Assembly: GCA_965368185.1 (NCBI GenBank)
Contig: CBDULZ010000093.1
Location: 1 to 19,919 of the forward strand
Reading direction: 5' to 3'
From: Kriegella sp965368185
GTDB lineage: Bacteria > Bacteroidota > Bacteroidia > Flavobacteriales > Flavobacteriaceae
Length of the DNA stretch: 19,919 bases
Part shown: piece by piece, positions 1 through 8,589 of the stretch
Layout of the letters: each line of letters begins with the position of its first letter
Position numbering within the stretch: position 1 is the first letter of the stretch
Notes under the pieces: model-generated
Seen by the model: the letters and a program-made list of their open reading frames with translations, nothing else
The model's database searches: none
Told to the model about the DNA's origin: nothing
Translations under genes and position numbers: made by a program

Positions 1-1125
1 ATAAAACCCGATAGTATTCAGTTGATGAGTTTTGGAATTGTGGCAGGGGAATACAATGACTTTTTCCAAAAAACGGGAGATATTTACTATTTAAAAAGAG
101 CCGAACAAGCACTGGAAAAAGCCGTTGAAATTGCTGCTATCGGAAAAGCCGGCTATTACAGGGCTCTGGCCAGAAACTATATATCGCAACATCGTTTTAA
201 AGATGCGCTTCGATTGGCAGACGCCGCCCGCTCAATGGGCAGTAGAGTTACGGATTCTCAGCGATTGCTGTTTGATGTTCACATGGAACTTGGTAATTAC
301 AAGGATGCGGAAAAATATCTTGACAGTACTAAGAATATGACAGATTTCGGCTATTTGATCCGTTTGGCAAAATGGAACGATTACAAAGGTGATTTAGATA
401 CGACAATACGGTTTATGGAAAAGGCACTTGCGGAAGCTGAGCAAATGAAAAATACTGAACTTAAACTTTGGTCTTTTACCAATTTGGCCGACTATTACGG
501 TCATGCAGGAAGGGTCAAAGATTCGTATCAATATTATTTAGAGTCCTTAAAATTGGATCCGGGTAATGCCTATGCCAAAAAGGGTATCGCTTGGATTGTT
601 TTTTCCTATGAGAAAAACCCAGTGGAGGCCTTGCGAATATTGGATTCGGTAACAGAGAATTATAGGGCCCCTGATTTTTATCTGTTAAAGGCGGAAATTG
701 CTGAATTTATGGGTCATGATATAGAGAGTCTATCTAATTTGGATATGTATTTCAAAGTAGTTCAGAATCCTGCGTATGGCGATATGTACAATGTTTATAA
801 TGTAGGTCTCTATATCGACAAGACCCAGCAATACAAAAAGGCCATCAACTTGTCGAAAAAGGAGGTTGATAATAGAGCTACGCCAGAGTCCTACAGTCTT
901 TTGGCCTATAGTTATTTGAAGAATGGGGAAACGGAAAAGGCCCATAGCATAGTTAAAGAACACATTGAAGGAAAAACTTTTGAACCACATATACTGTATC
1001 GCAACGCGGAAATTTATAAGGCGGCAGGTGAAAAGGATAAAGTTGTACTGTTAAAAAAAGAACTTATGGGTGCAATTTATGAATTGGGTCCGTCGATGGA
1101 AGATAAAATTGTTCGTTTGGAGTAA
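1..1125 (+). CDS. TPR-repeat protein (5' end outside window)
   Basis: The reading frame is open from the first base to the TAA at 1123-1125, so the true start lies upstream. An internal TTG at 22 and ATG at 25 are possible starts, but the sequence before them already reads as a continuing helix. The visible ~374 residues are helical and carry degenerate tetratricopeptide repeats of about 34 residues, for example around GYYRALARNYISQHRFKDAL, LWSFTNLADYYGHAGRVKDS and ESYSLLAYSYLKNGETEKAH. TPR arrays are protein-binding scaffolds. No catalytic domain is visible, and any N-terminal signal peptide or effector domain would be outside the window. A hairpin terminator follows at 1190-1216. The specific role cannot be assigned. 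Confidence 0.85.
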   Translation: MKPDSIQLMSFGIVAGEYNDFFQKTGDIYYLKRAEQALEKAVEIAAIGKAGYYRALARNYISQHRFKDALRLADAARSMGSRVTDSQRLLFDVHMELGNYKDAEKYLDSTKNMTDFGYLIRLAKWNDYKGDLDTTIRFMEKALAEAEQMKNTELKLWSFTNLADYYGHAGRVKDSYQYYLESLKLDPGNAYAKKGIAWIVFSYEKNPVEALRILDSVTENYRAPDFYLLKAEIAEFMGHDIESLSNLDMYFKVVQNPAYGDMYNVYNVGLYIDKTQQYKKAINLSKKEVDNRATPESYSLLAYSYLKNGETEKAHSIVKEHIEGKTFEPHILYRNAEIYKAAGEKDKVVLLKKELMGAIYELGPSMEDKIVRLE

Positions 1126-1189
1126 AAAAATGATGTTGTTTAAGAAAACGGATTTGTATTAATAGACTTTTTTAGGTTTTTTTTAGATC

Positions 1190-1216
1190 ATGCCCCAGTT
1201 GTAGGAATTGGGGCAT
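1190..1216 (+). terminator. Rho-independent terminator of the TPR gene
   Basis: ATGCCCCAGTT at 1190-1200 pairs with AATTGGGGCAT at 1206-1216. This gives an 11-bp stem with one G-U pair and a 5-base loop GTAGG. A T-rich run (TTTTATTA) follows on the plus strand only, since the minus-strand continuation is A-rich. It lies 65 bases after the TPR stop codon, so it most likely ends that transcript. Confidence 0.75.
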
Positions 1217-1395
1217 TTTATTACGCAATAGGGTAGGTTTTTAGGAGATTTTTAACTTTTCTGTAGGAACATATAACAAAATTTAGTAATCTTACGTTAC
1301 GTATTGAATGAAATGTAATTTTAACACCTCAAGTATTACAATAGAGAAGTGAAATTTAATCAATATACCGACCAAATTAAATCCCCCGATACTTT

Positions 1396-1503
1396 ATGGA
1401 ATACATCCTCTTTGCCCTGTGGATATCAGTAATGCTTATTGTTGCTTTTAAAGTTTTGACCGCCCGTAAGGCTTTGCGAAAGACTTTGAAAGCCCGGAAA
1501 TAG
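1396..1503 (+). CDS. Tiny single-TM membrane peptide, paralogue of the one at 4273
   Basis: This ATG-started frame encodes 35 residues. Residues 3-22 are hydrophobic (starting MEYILFALWISVMLIV) and residues 24-35 are a strongly basic tail with several Lys and Arg. That is the pattern of a small inner-membrane protein with a cytoplasmic positive tail. It aligns without gaps to the 44-aa peptide at 4273-4407, with 14 of 35 positions identical: M1, Y3, F6, W9, I10, M13, L14, the VLTA at 20-23, L27, K29 and A33. This conservation is the main evidence that it is real, because it is too short for ordinary gene calling. Both peptides are transcribed opposite to the transporter gene between them. I do not recognise the family. 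Confidence 0.55.
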   Translation: MEYILFALWISVMLIVAFKVLTARKALRKTLKARK

Positions 1504-1662
1504 CAATTACCTTATTTAATAATACTTTTTTCCACGTAAATTCATTGCCTAAAGAACACTTTGGCGATTGTATTCTTGCTGTCAACAAAATACGCTTTGA
1601 ATGTAGTTTTGCACGGTGGTAGTAGAAGTTTACCCAATAGGCTAGGGGCAATTCCACTTTCC

Positions 1663-3903
1663 TTACAACATTTTCCGAATCAATATTGGAAGCAATAAAA
1701 GGTCTAATATTAATGCAGTCAATAGCGTAGCACTTATTAACAAGCCGATGGTAATGCTTGGTTTATGAATGGAAAACAATAAAACCATAAAACCAAAAAA
1801 CAGGGTGACGGTTGTAATTATTAGAGCTCTTCCTGTTTCTAGAAATGTTTTTTCCAAAGCGGCATCTTTGTCCAATCCTGTAGACCTACAGAGTTTATAT
1901 TTTCCCAAGAAATGAATGGTGTCATCTACGGCAATGCCAAAAACGATGGCAAAAACGATCGAAATCGAGGCTTCTAGCGGAATACCTAAAAAACCCAATA
2001 AAGCTCCTGCGAATAATAGGGGGACCACATTTGGAATCAGCGATATCAGGACTAGTTTTACATTCTTAAAAAGAATCGACATTAGTAGTGCGACTAGTAA
2101 GAGTCCGAGTGATAATCCCTGAAGTAGGCTATCTCGGGCGTAAATTGCATTTTTATCCAATAAAAGCCCTTTGCCGGTCAACTTGAATTGCACTAAAGCC
2201 GTATCGGTTTGTGTGGCGACAAACGTATTTATCTCGTCATAGATGTCGTTTAAGTTGTCTGCTCCGACATCAAGAACCCTTGAGGTTATTCGAGCCTTTG
2301 TTTCCGTAGAATCTACAAATTTCAGCACTTGTCGTTTGGCGAGGCTGTTGATTTCTTTTTTATAGTTTTCGAATGTGCTTTTCTTTTCAGGTAAGGAAAA
2401 GTATTCCGCTTTGTTAAGGTGATGCGCCCTATGAATCGATTTGTATAGGGACGTTACCGATTGTACATTGCCAATGGCGTCTATTGTCTTTAGTTTATTC
2501 GCTACTTTTTCGATCTCCTGTAGAATTGCAAAATCGGTGACTCTGTTCGGTGCTTTGGTTATAATAGCCACTTCTAAAGGCCTAAAGCCAGAATAATTCT
2601 TTTGAAAAAAGATGAAATCTTCTGCAATCGTGCTTCCCTCGGGTAATACCTCAGAAAATTGATAGTTCGTGCTGATTTTCGAGATACCCAAAAAGCAGGT
2701 GAGTACTAAAAGTAGACTCCCGAATAGTATGGCCCGCTGTTTTTTTCTTGTAAACACATTTAATTTACCTAAGAAAATCGACCATTTAAAGGTTGTATCT
2801 TTCTTTAGTAATAGGTGCCGGGGCCTGACCATTAATAGTAGTGTGCTGGTCAAAAAAACAACAGTAATGTAGGCGACGGCTACACCGATGGCCGAATTGA
2901 TTCCAAAATTACTTATACTTTCCAGTCGGGAGTATAGCAATGATGCAAAACCAATTGCTGTGGTAACCGAGGTTAATAACGTAACAAGTCCGACCTCTTT
3001 AAGCGCAGCGACCAGAGCGGTTTCCTTGTCTTCCCCCATCCGCAATTTTAGGAGGAAACTGTCCATAATATGTATAACATCCGAAGTGCCAACAATTAAA
3101 AGCAGTATCGGATAAAAGGCGGCTAAGGCATTCAGCTCTTTTCCCAATAAGGAGAGCACACCCAGAAAAAGTAATAGCGCCATAACGATCGAAAACAATG
3201 ATATGAGTACTATAGCGATACGGCGGTAAACCAAAAGAAGTATAAAAAAAACCAGAACGGTTGAAATAATAGTGGTCACTATCAGTTCCCGTTTTTGCAT
3301 CTGAACAATAGCTTCATAGAAAAACGCACGGCCCATCAAATGATAATCGTCCAATTTATTTTTTGTTAACGATTGGCGTACTTCGTTCAGTAATTCGAGT
3401 GATTGATTGTAATTGAGTTCATCGTCGGTTTCAAGAGCAATGACCATTGAAGAACCTTGTGCATCGATCAAGGTATTCATGAAAAGTTCATTTTCTTTTA
3501 ACTTTTCCCAATCGGCGGAGTATTTCGTGGAATCCTTTAAATGAATGATGGGCAATCTGGTATAACCAAAGGAGGTTTTCAAAGGATAAAACAAAGTCGT
3601 AAGCGATTGGCTTTCTTTTACGAAGGAGAATTTTTTTGAATCCAGTGAAAATTGATGGAACTTTTCCAAAAAACCACTATTAAAAACCGATGGCTTATTT
3701 TCTATGGCGATTAGCAGAAAATTGTCATCGCTTCCAAAATCTTTGATAAAATCCTTGTAGAAGATTAAATCTTTATCTCCTTTTGGAAAAAATTGACTAA
3801 AGTCAAAAGAGAATCTCAAATTTACCAATAGAAAAACGGATAGAATGGCCAAACCAAAAAAAATGGGAAGTACTGCTTTTTTTACTGCCAATAATTTGCG
3901 CAT
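1663..3903 (-). CDS. RND superfamily / MMPL-type transporter
   Basis: From the ATG at 3903 this is 746 residues. It has the duplicated RND topology: one TM helix, a large extracytoplasmic loop, then five TM helices, twice over. TM1 is near residues 10-30. The first loop runs to about 205, a TM bundle lies at about 207-360, the second TM1-equivalent is near 392-408, a second loop follows to about 590, and the last TM bundle lies at about 595-740. Each half has the expected charged TM4 motif, GTSDVIH (Asp near 275) and GIAVDDTIHFL (Asp pair near 660). In this superfamily these residues act in proton relay. It resembles MMPL or hopanoid/lipid-exporter branches more than the AcrB multidrug branch, and no adaptor (HlyD) or TolC gene lies nearby. 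An in-frame TTG at 3957 would add 18 residues, but I prefer the ATG. The substrate is unknown, probably hydrophobic. Confidence 0.88.
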   Translation of the reverse strand: MRKLLAVKKAVLPIFFGLAILSVFLLVNLRFSFDFSQFFPKGDKDLIFYKDFIKDFGSDDNFLLIAIENKPSVFNSGFLEKFHQFSLDSKKFSFVKESQSLTTLFYPLKTSFGYTRLPIIHLKDSTKYSADWEKLKENELFMNTLIDAQGSSMVIALETDDELNYNQSLELLNEVRQSLTKNKLDDYHLMGRAFFYEAIVQMQKRELIVTTIISTVLVFFILLLVYRRIAIVLISLFSIVMALLLFLGVLSLLGKELNALAAFYPILLLIVGTSDVIHIMDSFLLKLRMGEDKETALVAALKEVGLVTLLTSVTTAIGFASLLYSRLESISNFGINSAIGVAVAYITVVFLTSTLLLMVRPRHLLLKKDTTFKWSIFLGKLNVFTRKKQRAILFGSLLLVLTCFLGISKISTNYQFSEVLPEGSTIAEDFIFFQKNYSGFRPLEVAIITKAPNRVTDFAILQEIEKVANKLKTIDAIGNVQSVTSLYKSIHRAHHLNKAEYFSLPEKKSTFENYKKEINSLAKRQVLKFVDSTETKARITSRVLDVGADNLNDIYDEINTFVATQTDTALVQFKLTGKGLLLDKNAIYARDSLLQGLSLGLLLVALLMSILFKNVKLVLISLIPNVVPLLFAGALLGFLGIPLEASISIVFAIVFGIAVDDTIHFLGKYKLCRSTGLDKDAALEKTFLETGRALIITTVTLFFGFMVLLFSIHKPSITIGLLISATLLTALILDLLLLPILIRKML

Positions 3904-4272
3904 AAAATTTTGGTTGTTTTCGAAGGCGGATTTTTTAAAAAAGCTTAATCGAGGCAATTTAAGAAAACGGATGTCTATTCAATCGAAAAGAATATAATTA
4001 AATGAACCGAAGCACGGCAGATGAAAAATGTATGCTGTTGAATGCCCATTCCCTGAAGGTCTAATTTTGACGAGCCTTTGTTCAAGATGGTTCTAGCTGT
4101 TTTTGGGTTTTAAAGAGAGGGTTTTGTGTATCAGAGTATTAATGGATTCATTTTTTAAGTGTATCGCCCAAAGTTTTCGACAAACGGTAAAACCAAAAGA
4201 ATATATTTTCGTAAGTAGAATACAGACCGAATGGAACTTTTCAGTTCTTAATATGAATTAAATAATAGACTT
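3904..4272. other. Non-coding gap between transporter and small peptide gene
   Basis: About 370 bases lie between the transporter start (minus strand) and the plus-strand peptide at 4273. No convincing coding frame was seen. TAATTTTG at 4062-4069 fits the Bacteroidota -7 promoter consensus TAnnTTTG on the plus strand, but the -33 TTTG partner is only approximate (GTTG near 4036-4039). Transcripts from here would read toward the small peptide. Promoter assignment is weak. Confidence 0.3.
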
Positions 4273-4407
4273 ATGGATTATTATTTCTTTACTATCTGGA
4301 TAATTTTAATGTTGCTAACTTGTATGGAAGTGTTAACCGCATATTATTTCTTGCAGAAAAAAATAGCAGCATTACAAATAAGATTGGACAATAATCCTAA
4401 TCTTTAA
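4273..4407 (+). CDS. Tiny single-TM membrane peptide, paralogue of the one at 1396
   Basis: This ATG-started frame encodes 44 residues and ends at the TAA at 4405-4407. Residues 3-27 are hydrophobic and aromatic (starting MDYYFFTIWIILMLLT), followed by a polar amphipathic tail that begins QKKIAAL. It shares 14 of the first 35 positions with the 35-aa peptide at 1396-1503 without gaps, including M[DE]Y, WI, ML and VLTA. AATTAAAT occurs 9 bases before this ATG, and the same 8-mer occurs 13 bases before the other ATG, which may be part of a shared leader. The function is unknown. Such peptides often act as membrane regulators or subunits, but nothing in the sequence assigns a partner. Confidence 0.6.
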   Translation: MDYYFFTIWIILMLLTCMEVLTAYYFLQKKIAALQIRLDNNPNL

Positions 4408-4629
4408 TTATAAACGAATTGTTTATACAGATTTCAATGTTCGTATATTGGAAAGTATTTGCACATAGTATTTATATCGGCCAGAAATTTTATCGGACGG
4501 GGCAATAAATAGATTTCAATTTCAATATTTTGCCATCGGGTTTTCAAATTTCATCCTATTTATTTTATGCACTGCATCGACTTAGTGTCTATGACTAGGC
4601 CGTGCGACGATTAACCGTTATTCATTTAA

Positions 4630-5730
4630 ATGATCAAGAACATTGTAGTTCCGATTTCTATTATTTGCTGTTGTTATCTTACAACGGTTGCCCAAACCAC
4701 GAACAAAACAAAACAAGACAGTACAAGCAAAAAGAATTTAAAGATCTCCGCTTTTCCGGTAGCTTTCTATACACCTGAGACCGCATTTGGGTTCGGAGGT
4801 TTGGGGATAGGTACTTTTTGGTTGAATCCTAAAATCAGGGAAACACGACCTTCTTCGGTTCAACTCGGTATCAGTTACACGACAAGAAGCCAATTTTTAC
4901 TGTATATGCCTTTCGAATTTTATCGCGATAACGAGAAATGGCGAGTTATCGGTGAACTCGGATTTTATAAATATTTCTATAATTTTTTTGGAGTGGGTAT
5001 GGATGCCAAGGAGGAAGATGAAGAAACGTATGAGGTAACTTTTCCAAGGGTTCGCTTTTCTATAGTTCGCGAGTTGTTTACCGATTTTTCATTAGGCTTG
5101 GGTTATGAACTCGACAATTTTTCAAATTTAAAAATTCAGGAAGGAGGTGTTTTAAGTTCATCCGAGGTTATTGGAAAAAGAGACGGCACTATTTCAAATA
5201 TTGGTGTTGTCGCTTTTTATGATGCAAGAGATCATATCTTCTATCCTACAAAAGGTTTTTACATTCAGGGAAATGTTTTTACTTCTTCTAAAATATTGGG
5301 GTCTTCTTTTGCGTATTACAAAGCGGAACTTGATATGCGATATTATCAAAAACTGGGTAAGCGGCATATTTTAGCCTCCAATCTTTTTTTGGCCAATAGT
5401 AGTAAGAATACCCCTTTCTACGACCTCTATTATTTGGGATCGAAACGAACACGGGGCATAAATAACCGTCGTTTTCAAGACAATGCCGAATTAAGTTTTG
5501 CATTGGAATATCGGTTTCCGATCGCTGGTCGGTTCGGAGCGGCGGCCTTTGGCTCTACCGGAACCGTCGCACCAGACCTGGCAAAGGTGTTGGAGTCATC
5601 TTTCCGAAATGCTGCTGGCCTTGGATTACGGTATATAATAAACAAAAGAGATGGTGTGCGTCTTCGGGTTGATTACGCCATGTCAAATGAAGGGGGAAAC
5701 TTCTATTTTACTATCAAAGAGGCATTTTGA
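4630..5730 (+). CDS. BamA/TamA (Omp85)-type outer membrane protein without POTRA domains
   Basis: 366 residues. A signal peptide covers about residues 1-21, ending TTVAQ. The rest reads as an Omp85/bacterial surface antigen barrel: alternating beta-strand texture, YDARDHIFYPTKGFYIQ (197-213, the usual D-x-R-x4-P-x-G element), a loop-6-like RGINNRRF at 275-282, and a glycine-rich C-terminal block (NAAGLGLRYI, VRLRVDYA) ending in Phe, typical of barrel assembly signals. Full BamA proteins are about 800 residues or more with five POTRA repeats. Here only a short linker precedes the barrel, so POTRA domains are absent. It is therefore probably not the essential BamA but one of the short Omp85-like barrels seen in Bacteroidota. 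The next gene, DUF547, converges on it. The cargo or role is unknown. Confidence 0.85.
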   Translation: MIKNIVVPISIICCCYLTTVAQTTNKTKQDSTSKKNLKISAFPVAFYTPETAFGFGGLGIGTFWLNPKIRETRPSSVQLGISYTTRSQFLLYMPFEFYRDNEKWRVIGELGFYKYFYNFFGVGMDAKEEDEETYEVTFPRVRFSIVRELFTDFSLGLGYELDNFSNLKIQEGGVLSSSEVIGKRDGTISNIGVVAFYDARDHIFYPTKGFYIQGNVFTSSKILGSSFAYYKAELDMRYYQKLGKRHILASNLFLANSSKNTPFYDLYYLGSKRTRGINNRRFQDNAELSFALEYRFPIAGRFGAAAFGSTGTVAPDLAKVLESSFRNAAGLGLRYIINKRDGVRLRVDYAMSNEGGNFYFTIKEAF

Positions 5731-5743
5731 AACAACCTGTTGC

Positions 5744-5793
5744 GCCTAAACACTTTTACCTAGGCAATGGTATTTAAATTATCTTGGTAAGAT
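5744..5793. terminator. Possible bidirectional terminator between convergent genes
   Basis: Two weak stems lie between the converging stop codons. GCCTA at 5744-5748 pairs with TAGGC at 5761-5765, and ATCTT at 5781-5785 pairs with AAGAT at 5789-5793. Both are only 5 bp, without a clean T run. The position is right but the structures are marginal. Confidence 0.25.
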
Positions 5794-5796
5794 GTT

Positions 5797-6591
5797 CTAA
5801 AGTGCGATCCAATTATCAAGGTCAAGGGTCCAATCATAATTTTTATACGTAATATCTATTTGTTTTGTGGTAGGAATTATTTCAAACTCCTTCAATATTT
5901 TTTTGACCCCTTTTTTGCATCCGAAATCTCCCCTGAACCAATTGAATAATGAGGTGACCGCAACTTCTTTTTTGTTGGAATCGTAGTCGGAAGTACGCTT
6001 TAAATAACTTTCGGTGCCCTTATCAAACTGTTCGTCAAGTCTCTCGGCATAATAAACAGCAACAGGCGGACAATCTTTCGCTCCACAGTTTAAAGCAAAA
6101 TGAATGCGGTAATCACGTTCACGCACCCTCAATTTCCGCTCAAATTTATTTGGAAACCATTTTCGCACTAAACCAAGGCCCAATGGCCATTGTGACTTGC
6201 GAATAATACCGTGTTCTATTTTCTCGAACGAAACCAACCTACCGGCAATCGGAATTTGTTCGCTTTTAAAGAAGGCTCTCTTGTCTTTATATAAGTCCGG
6301 ATTTTCAGATAATATAACTTGAATGTAGGCATTATAAATGTTCACCCAAAAGGCCAATTTTTGTTCATCTGTTACTAAACTTTCCTCTAAAACTTCTAAA
6401 GTAGTACTGTATAATTGTGCTCTGATATCATTCGTGTCATCATTGGTTCTAATATTGCCCAAAAACCTTTCAGAAAGTTGATTGAAATCTATAGATGAAG
6501 TACGTTTCTCTTGGGCTTCGATGGTATAAAGGGTAAGTATAAAAACGGAGAAAATAGTTGATTTTAGTACTGAATTTTTCATTGTTGCCAT
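5797..6591 (-). CDS. Exported DUF547 domain protein
   Basis: 264 residues. A Sec signal peptide covers about residues 1-26 (hydrophobic core FSVFILTLYT, then IEAQ), so it is probably periplasmic or surface located. If the second Met (residue 4, ATG at 6582) is the start, the signal is three residues shorter. DUF547 family hallmarks are present in order: AFWVNIYNAYI near 80-90, HFALNCGAKDCPP at 164-176 with two conserved Cys, and LFNWFRGDF at 215-223. DUF547 has been suggested to have a protease-like fold with the conserved Cys/His, but its activity is not established, and I only record that both Cys and the His are present. It converges with the Omp85-like gene and diverges from the glycosyltransferase gene. 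Confidence 0.85.
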   Translation of the reverse strand: MATMKNSVLKSTIFSVFILTLYTIEAQEKRTSSIDFNQLSERFLGNIRTNDDTNDIRAQLYSTTLEVLEESLVTDEQKLAFWVNIYNAYIQVILSENPDLYKDKRAFFKSEQIPIAGRLVSFEKIEHGIIRKSQWPLGLGLVRKWFPNKFERKLRVRERDYRIHFALNCGAKDCPPVAVYYAERLDEQFDKGTESYLKRTSDYDSNKKEVAVTSLFNWFRGDFGCKKGVKKILKEFEIIPTTKQIDITYKNYDWTLDLDNWIAL

Positions 6592-6676
6592 ATTTTCTTT
6601 ATATCACTTACGTAAATTCAAAGGGCAAGGTTTGGTTGCTTGGTCGAAAAAAAAGATAATACTATCAAAAAATAAT

Positions 6677-6696
6677 GAGGTATTATTTCATACCTC
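6677..6696. repeat. Perfect inverted repeat in divergent intergenic region
   Basis: GAGGTAT at 6677-6683 and ATACCTC at 6690-6696 are perfectly complementary with a 6-base spacer (TATTTC). It lies between the divergent DUF547 and glycosyltransferase genes. It could be an operator. Read on the minus strand it is followed by ATTATTTTTT, so it could also act as an attenuator or terminator in the DUF547 leader. Confidence 0.45.
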
Positions 6697-6807
6697 TGAA
6701 TAATTGTGCCTATTTTACTACAACATAATTATGTAAAGAAATACATAGAATAGGATGGGTTAATTTCAAAAATACGACCTATCTAAAATAATGAACAGCA
6801 TTCGTTT

Positions 6808-7521
6808 ATGATCAGTTTAATAATTCCTGCGCACAATGAATACCATAACTTAGCGTCACTTTTGGCCGACCTGTCGGGTGTTTCAATGATAAGCAAAGTG
6901 GAAGTTATTGTGGCTTTGTCTTTTTGTAATACCGATGATTCAGAAAATATCGAGGTAGGCGAGCATATTCGATTTTGGCGCTGCAGTGGTACAGGTAGGG
7001 CCTTACAAATGAATGAGGCGGCTAAGTTGGCCAAAGGCAACGTTTTTGTTTTTCTCCATGCAGATGTGAGACCTCCAAAATCGTTCTTGCTCGATATTCA
7101 AACTACGATTCAAGATGGTTACGAGGCAGGTTTCTTTTCATACCGATTTGATAAAGAAAGCGTATTTCTCAAAATTAATGCTTCCTTTACCTCCAAGGAT
7201 GGTATATTTACGGGAGGTGGAGATCAGTGTCTTTTTATTCAAAAAACTGTTTTCGAAGAATTGAGAGGCTTTGATACGAAACAGGTGGTCATGGAAGATT
7301 TTGAATTCTTCGAAAGAATGAAAAAGAACGATGTGCGTTATAAGATTATAAAGAACGATTTAGTGGTTTCCGCCAGAAAATATCAAAACAACTCATATAT
7401 TAGGGTCAACCTTTCCAATCTGCTTCTCGTCATTTTATTTAAATTGGGATACCCTGCAAATAAATTGAAAACCCTGCATAACCGTTTGATTCGCACCCAT
7501 ATCAAAACGGTTTCCGAATAG
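6808..7521 (+). CDS. Family 2 glycosyltransferase, TIGR04283-like
   Basis: 237 residues with a GT-A fold. The N-terminal nucleotide-binding start is ISLIIPAHNEYHNL (2-15). FLHADVRPP at 82-90 is the DxD-equivalent region. GGGDQCLFI follows at 136-144, then the acceptor/base region MEDFEFFERMKK at 162-173. The segment GTGRALQMNEAA (61-72) replaces the usual loop and matches the TIGR04283 branch (rSAM/selenodomain-associated transferase 2), which often carries GRGxQMNxGA here. No signal peptide or TM helix is present, so it is cytoplasmic. Donor and acceptor are unknown. The stop is 3 bases before the next ATG, indicating co-transcription with the VOC gene. The usual TIGR04282 partner is not in this window. 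Confidence 0.85.
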   Translation: MISLIIPAHNEYHNLASLLADLSGVSMISKVEVIVALSFCNTDDSENIEVGEHIRFWRCSGTGRALQMNEAAKLAKGNVFVFLHADVRPPKSFLLDIQTTIQDGYEAGFFSYRFDKESVFLKINASFTSKDGIFTGGGDQCLFIQKTVFEELRGFDTKQVVMEDFEFFERMKKNDVRYKIIKNDLVVSARKYQNNSYIRVNLSNLLLVILFKLGYPANKLKTLHNRLIRTHIKTVSE

Positions 7522-7524
7522 CTT

Positions 7525-8589
7525 ATGAAAGAAATTATTAATGGTATTCAACAGATAGGTATTGGAGTGACCAATGCCAAAGAAGTTTTTAATTGGTACC
7601 GAAAACACTTGGGGTTTGATATTTTGGTCTTTCAAGACGAAGCTACTGCCGGATTAATGACGAGATATACCAACAATAGGCCATTTTCCAGATTGGCTAT
7701 GTTGGCGCTGAACATGGTTGGTGGAGGCGGACTCGAAATTTGGCAATTTAAAGATCGGATCCCTGAAGCCCCACAAAATCCTATTTTAATTGGTGATTTG
7801 GGCATTAATATCATGAAACTTCGATCAAACGCTATCAAGGAAGCTTATAGCGGATTAAAAAAACTACAATTACCATTTCTTACCGAGCTTTGTACCACTG
7901 AACTTGGCCGGTCGCATTTCTTTTTTGCTGATCCCTGGGGGAATTTGGTGCAGATGGTAGCCGATAATTACTGTTTTTGTCCATCAAAATCGGCTTCGGG
8001 CGGAGTTTTAGGTGTGGTTATAGGAGTTTCCGACATTGAAACATCGGTCAATTTTTATAAAAATCTATTGGGTTATGATAGCATCGCTTACCATAAAAAG
8101 GGTAGGTTTCAAGATTTTGGCAATTTACCCGGCGGAAAAGCTTTCTTTGAAAGGGTGCTTCTAAAGCGAAGTGCTACAACGGTCGGCGGATTTGGAGAAC
8201 TTTTCGGTCCCGCTGAAATCGAACTCATTCAGATTGAAGGCCGTAAGCCCGATAAAATTTACAAAAATCGGCTTTGGGGTGATTTGGGCTATATACATTT
8301 GTGTTTTGATGTGCATGGTATGGAGGCCCTTCGAGCGCATGCGAAAGCCCTGAATTGTCCATTTACGGTCGACAGTGCCGATAGTTTTGATATGGGTGCG
8401 GCAGCGGGTCATTTTAGCTATGTGGAAGATCCTGATGGCACACTGATCGAGTTTGTAGAAACCCATAAAGTTCCGGTACTAAAGCGGTTGGGCATTTATA
8501 TCGATTTAAAGAACAGAAATCCGCGGAAACCACTTTCAAAATGGCTGGTCAAGGCCATGCAAGTGCACCGTGTGAGAAGTGATCGTTAA
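7525..8589 (+). CDS. Two-domain VOC (glyoxalase/dioxygenase-fold) protein
   Basis: 354 residues with two tandem VOC modules, about 5-148 and 160-314, then a basic C-terminal tail of about 40 residues. The second module keeps metal-ligand-like positions: E233 or E235 in EIELIQIE, H258 in YIHLCFDV and E309 in GTLIEFVE. In the first module the usual first-strand His is replaced (IQQIGIGV), and its third and fourth ligand positions read NIMKL and LVQMV, with only E71 in LEIWQ retained. Domain 2 is therefore the more likely metal site, or the two halves share one. It could be an extradiol dioxygenase-like, glyoxalase-like or hydroxyphenylpyruvate-dioxygenase-like enzyme. The substrate cannot be read from sequence. 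It is translated right after the glycosyltransferase, pointing to a shared pathway. Confidence 0.8.
   Translation: MKEIINGIQQIGIGVTNAKEVFNWYRKHLGFDILVFQDEATAGLMTRYTNNRPFSRLAMLALNMVGGGGLEIWQFKDRIPEAPQNPILIGDLGINIMKLRSNAIKEAYSGLKKLQLPFLTELCTTELGRSHFFFADPWGNLVQMVADNYCFCPSKSASGGVLGVVIGVSDIETSVNFYKNLLGYDSIAYHKKGRFQDFGNLPGGKAFFERVLLKRSATTVGGFGELFGPAEIELIQIEGRKPDKIYKNRLWGDLGYIHLCFDVHGMEALRAHAKALNCPFTVDSADSFDMGAAAGHFSYVEDPDGTLIEFVETHKVPVLKRLGIYIDLKNRNPRKPLSKWLVKAMQVHRVRSDR

Noticed and set aside
1448..1657. 69-codon minus-strand frame downstream of the transporter
   Set aside because: It overlaps the small membrane peptide antisense, shows no family features, and its composition looks random.
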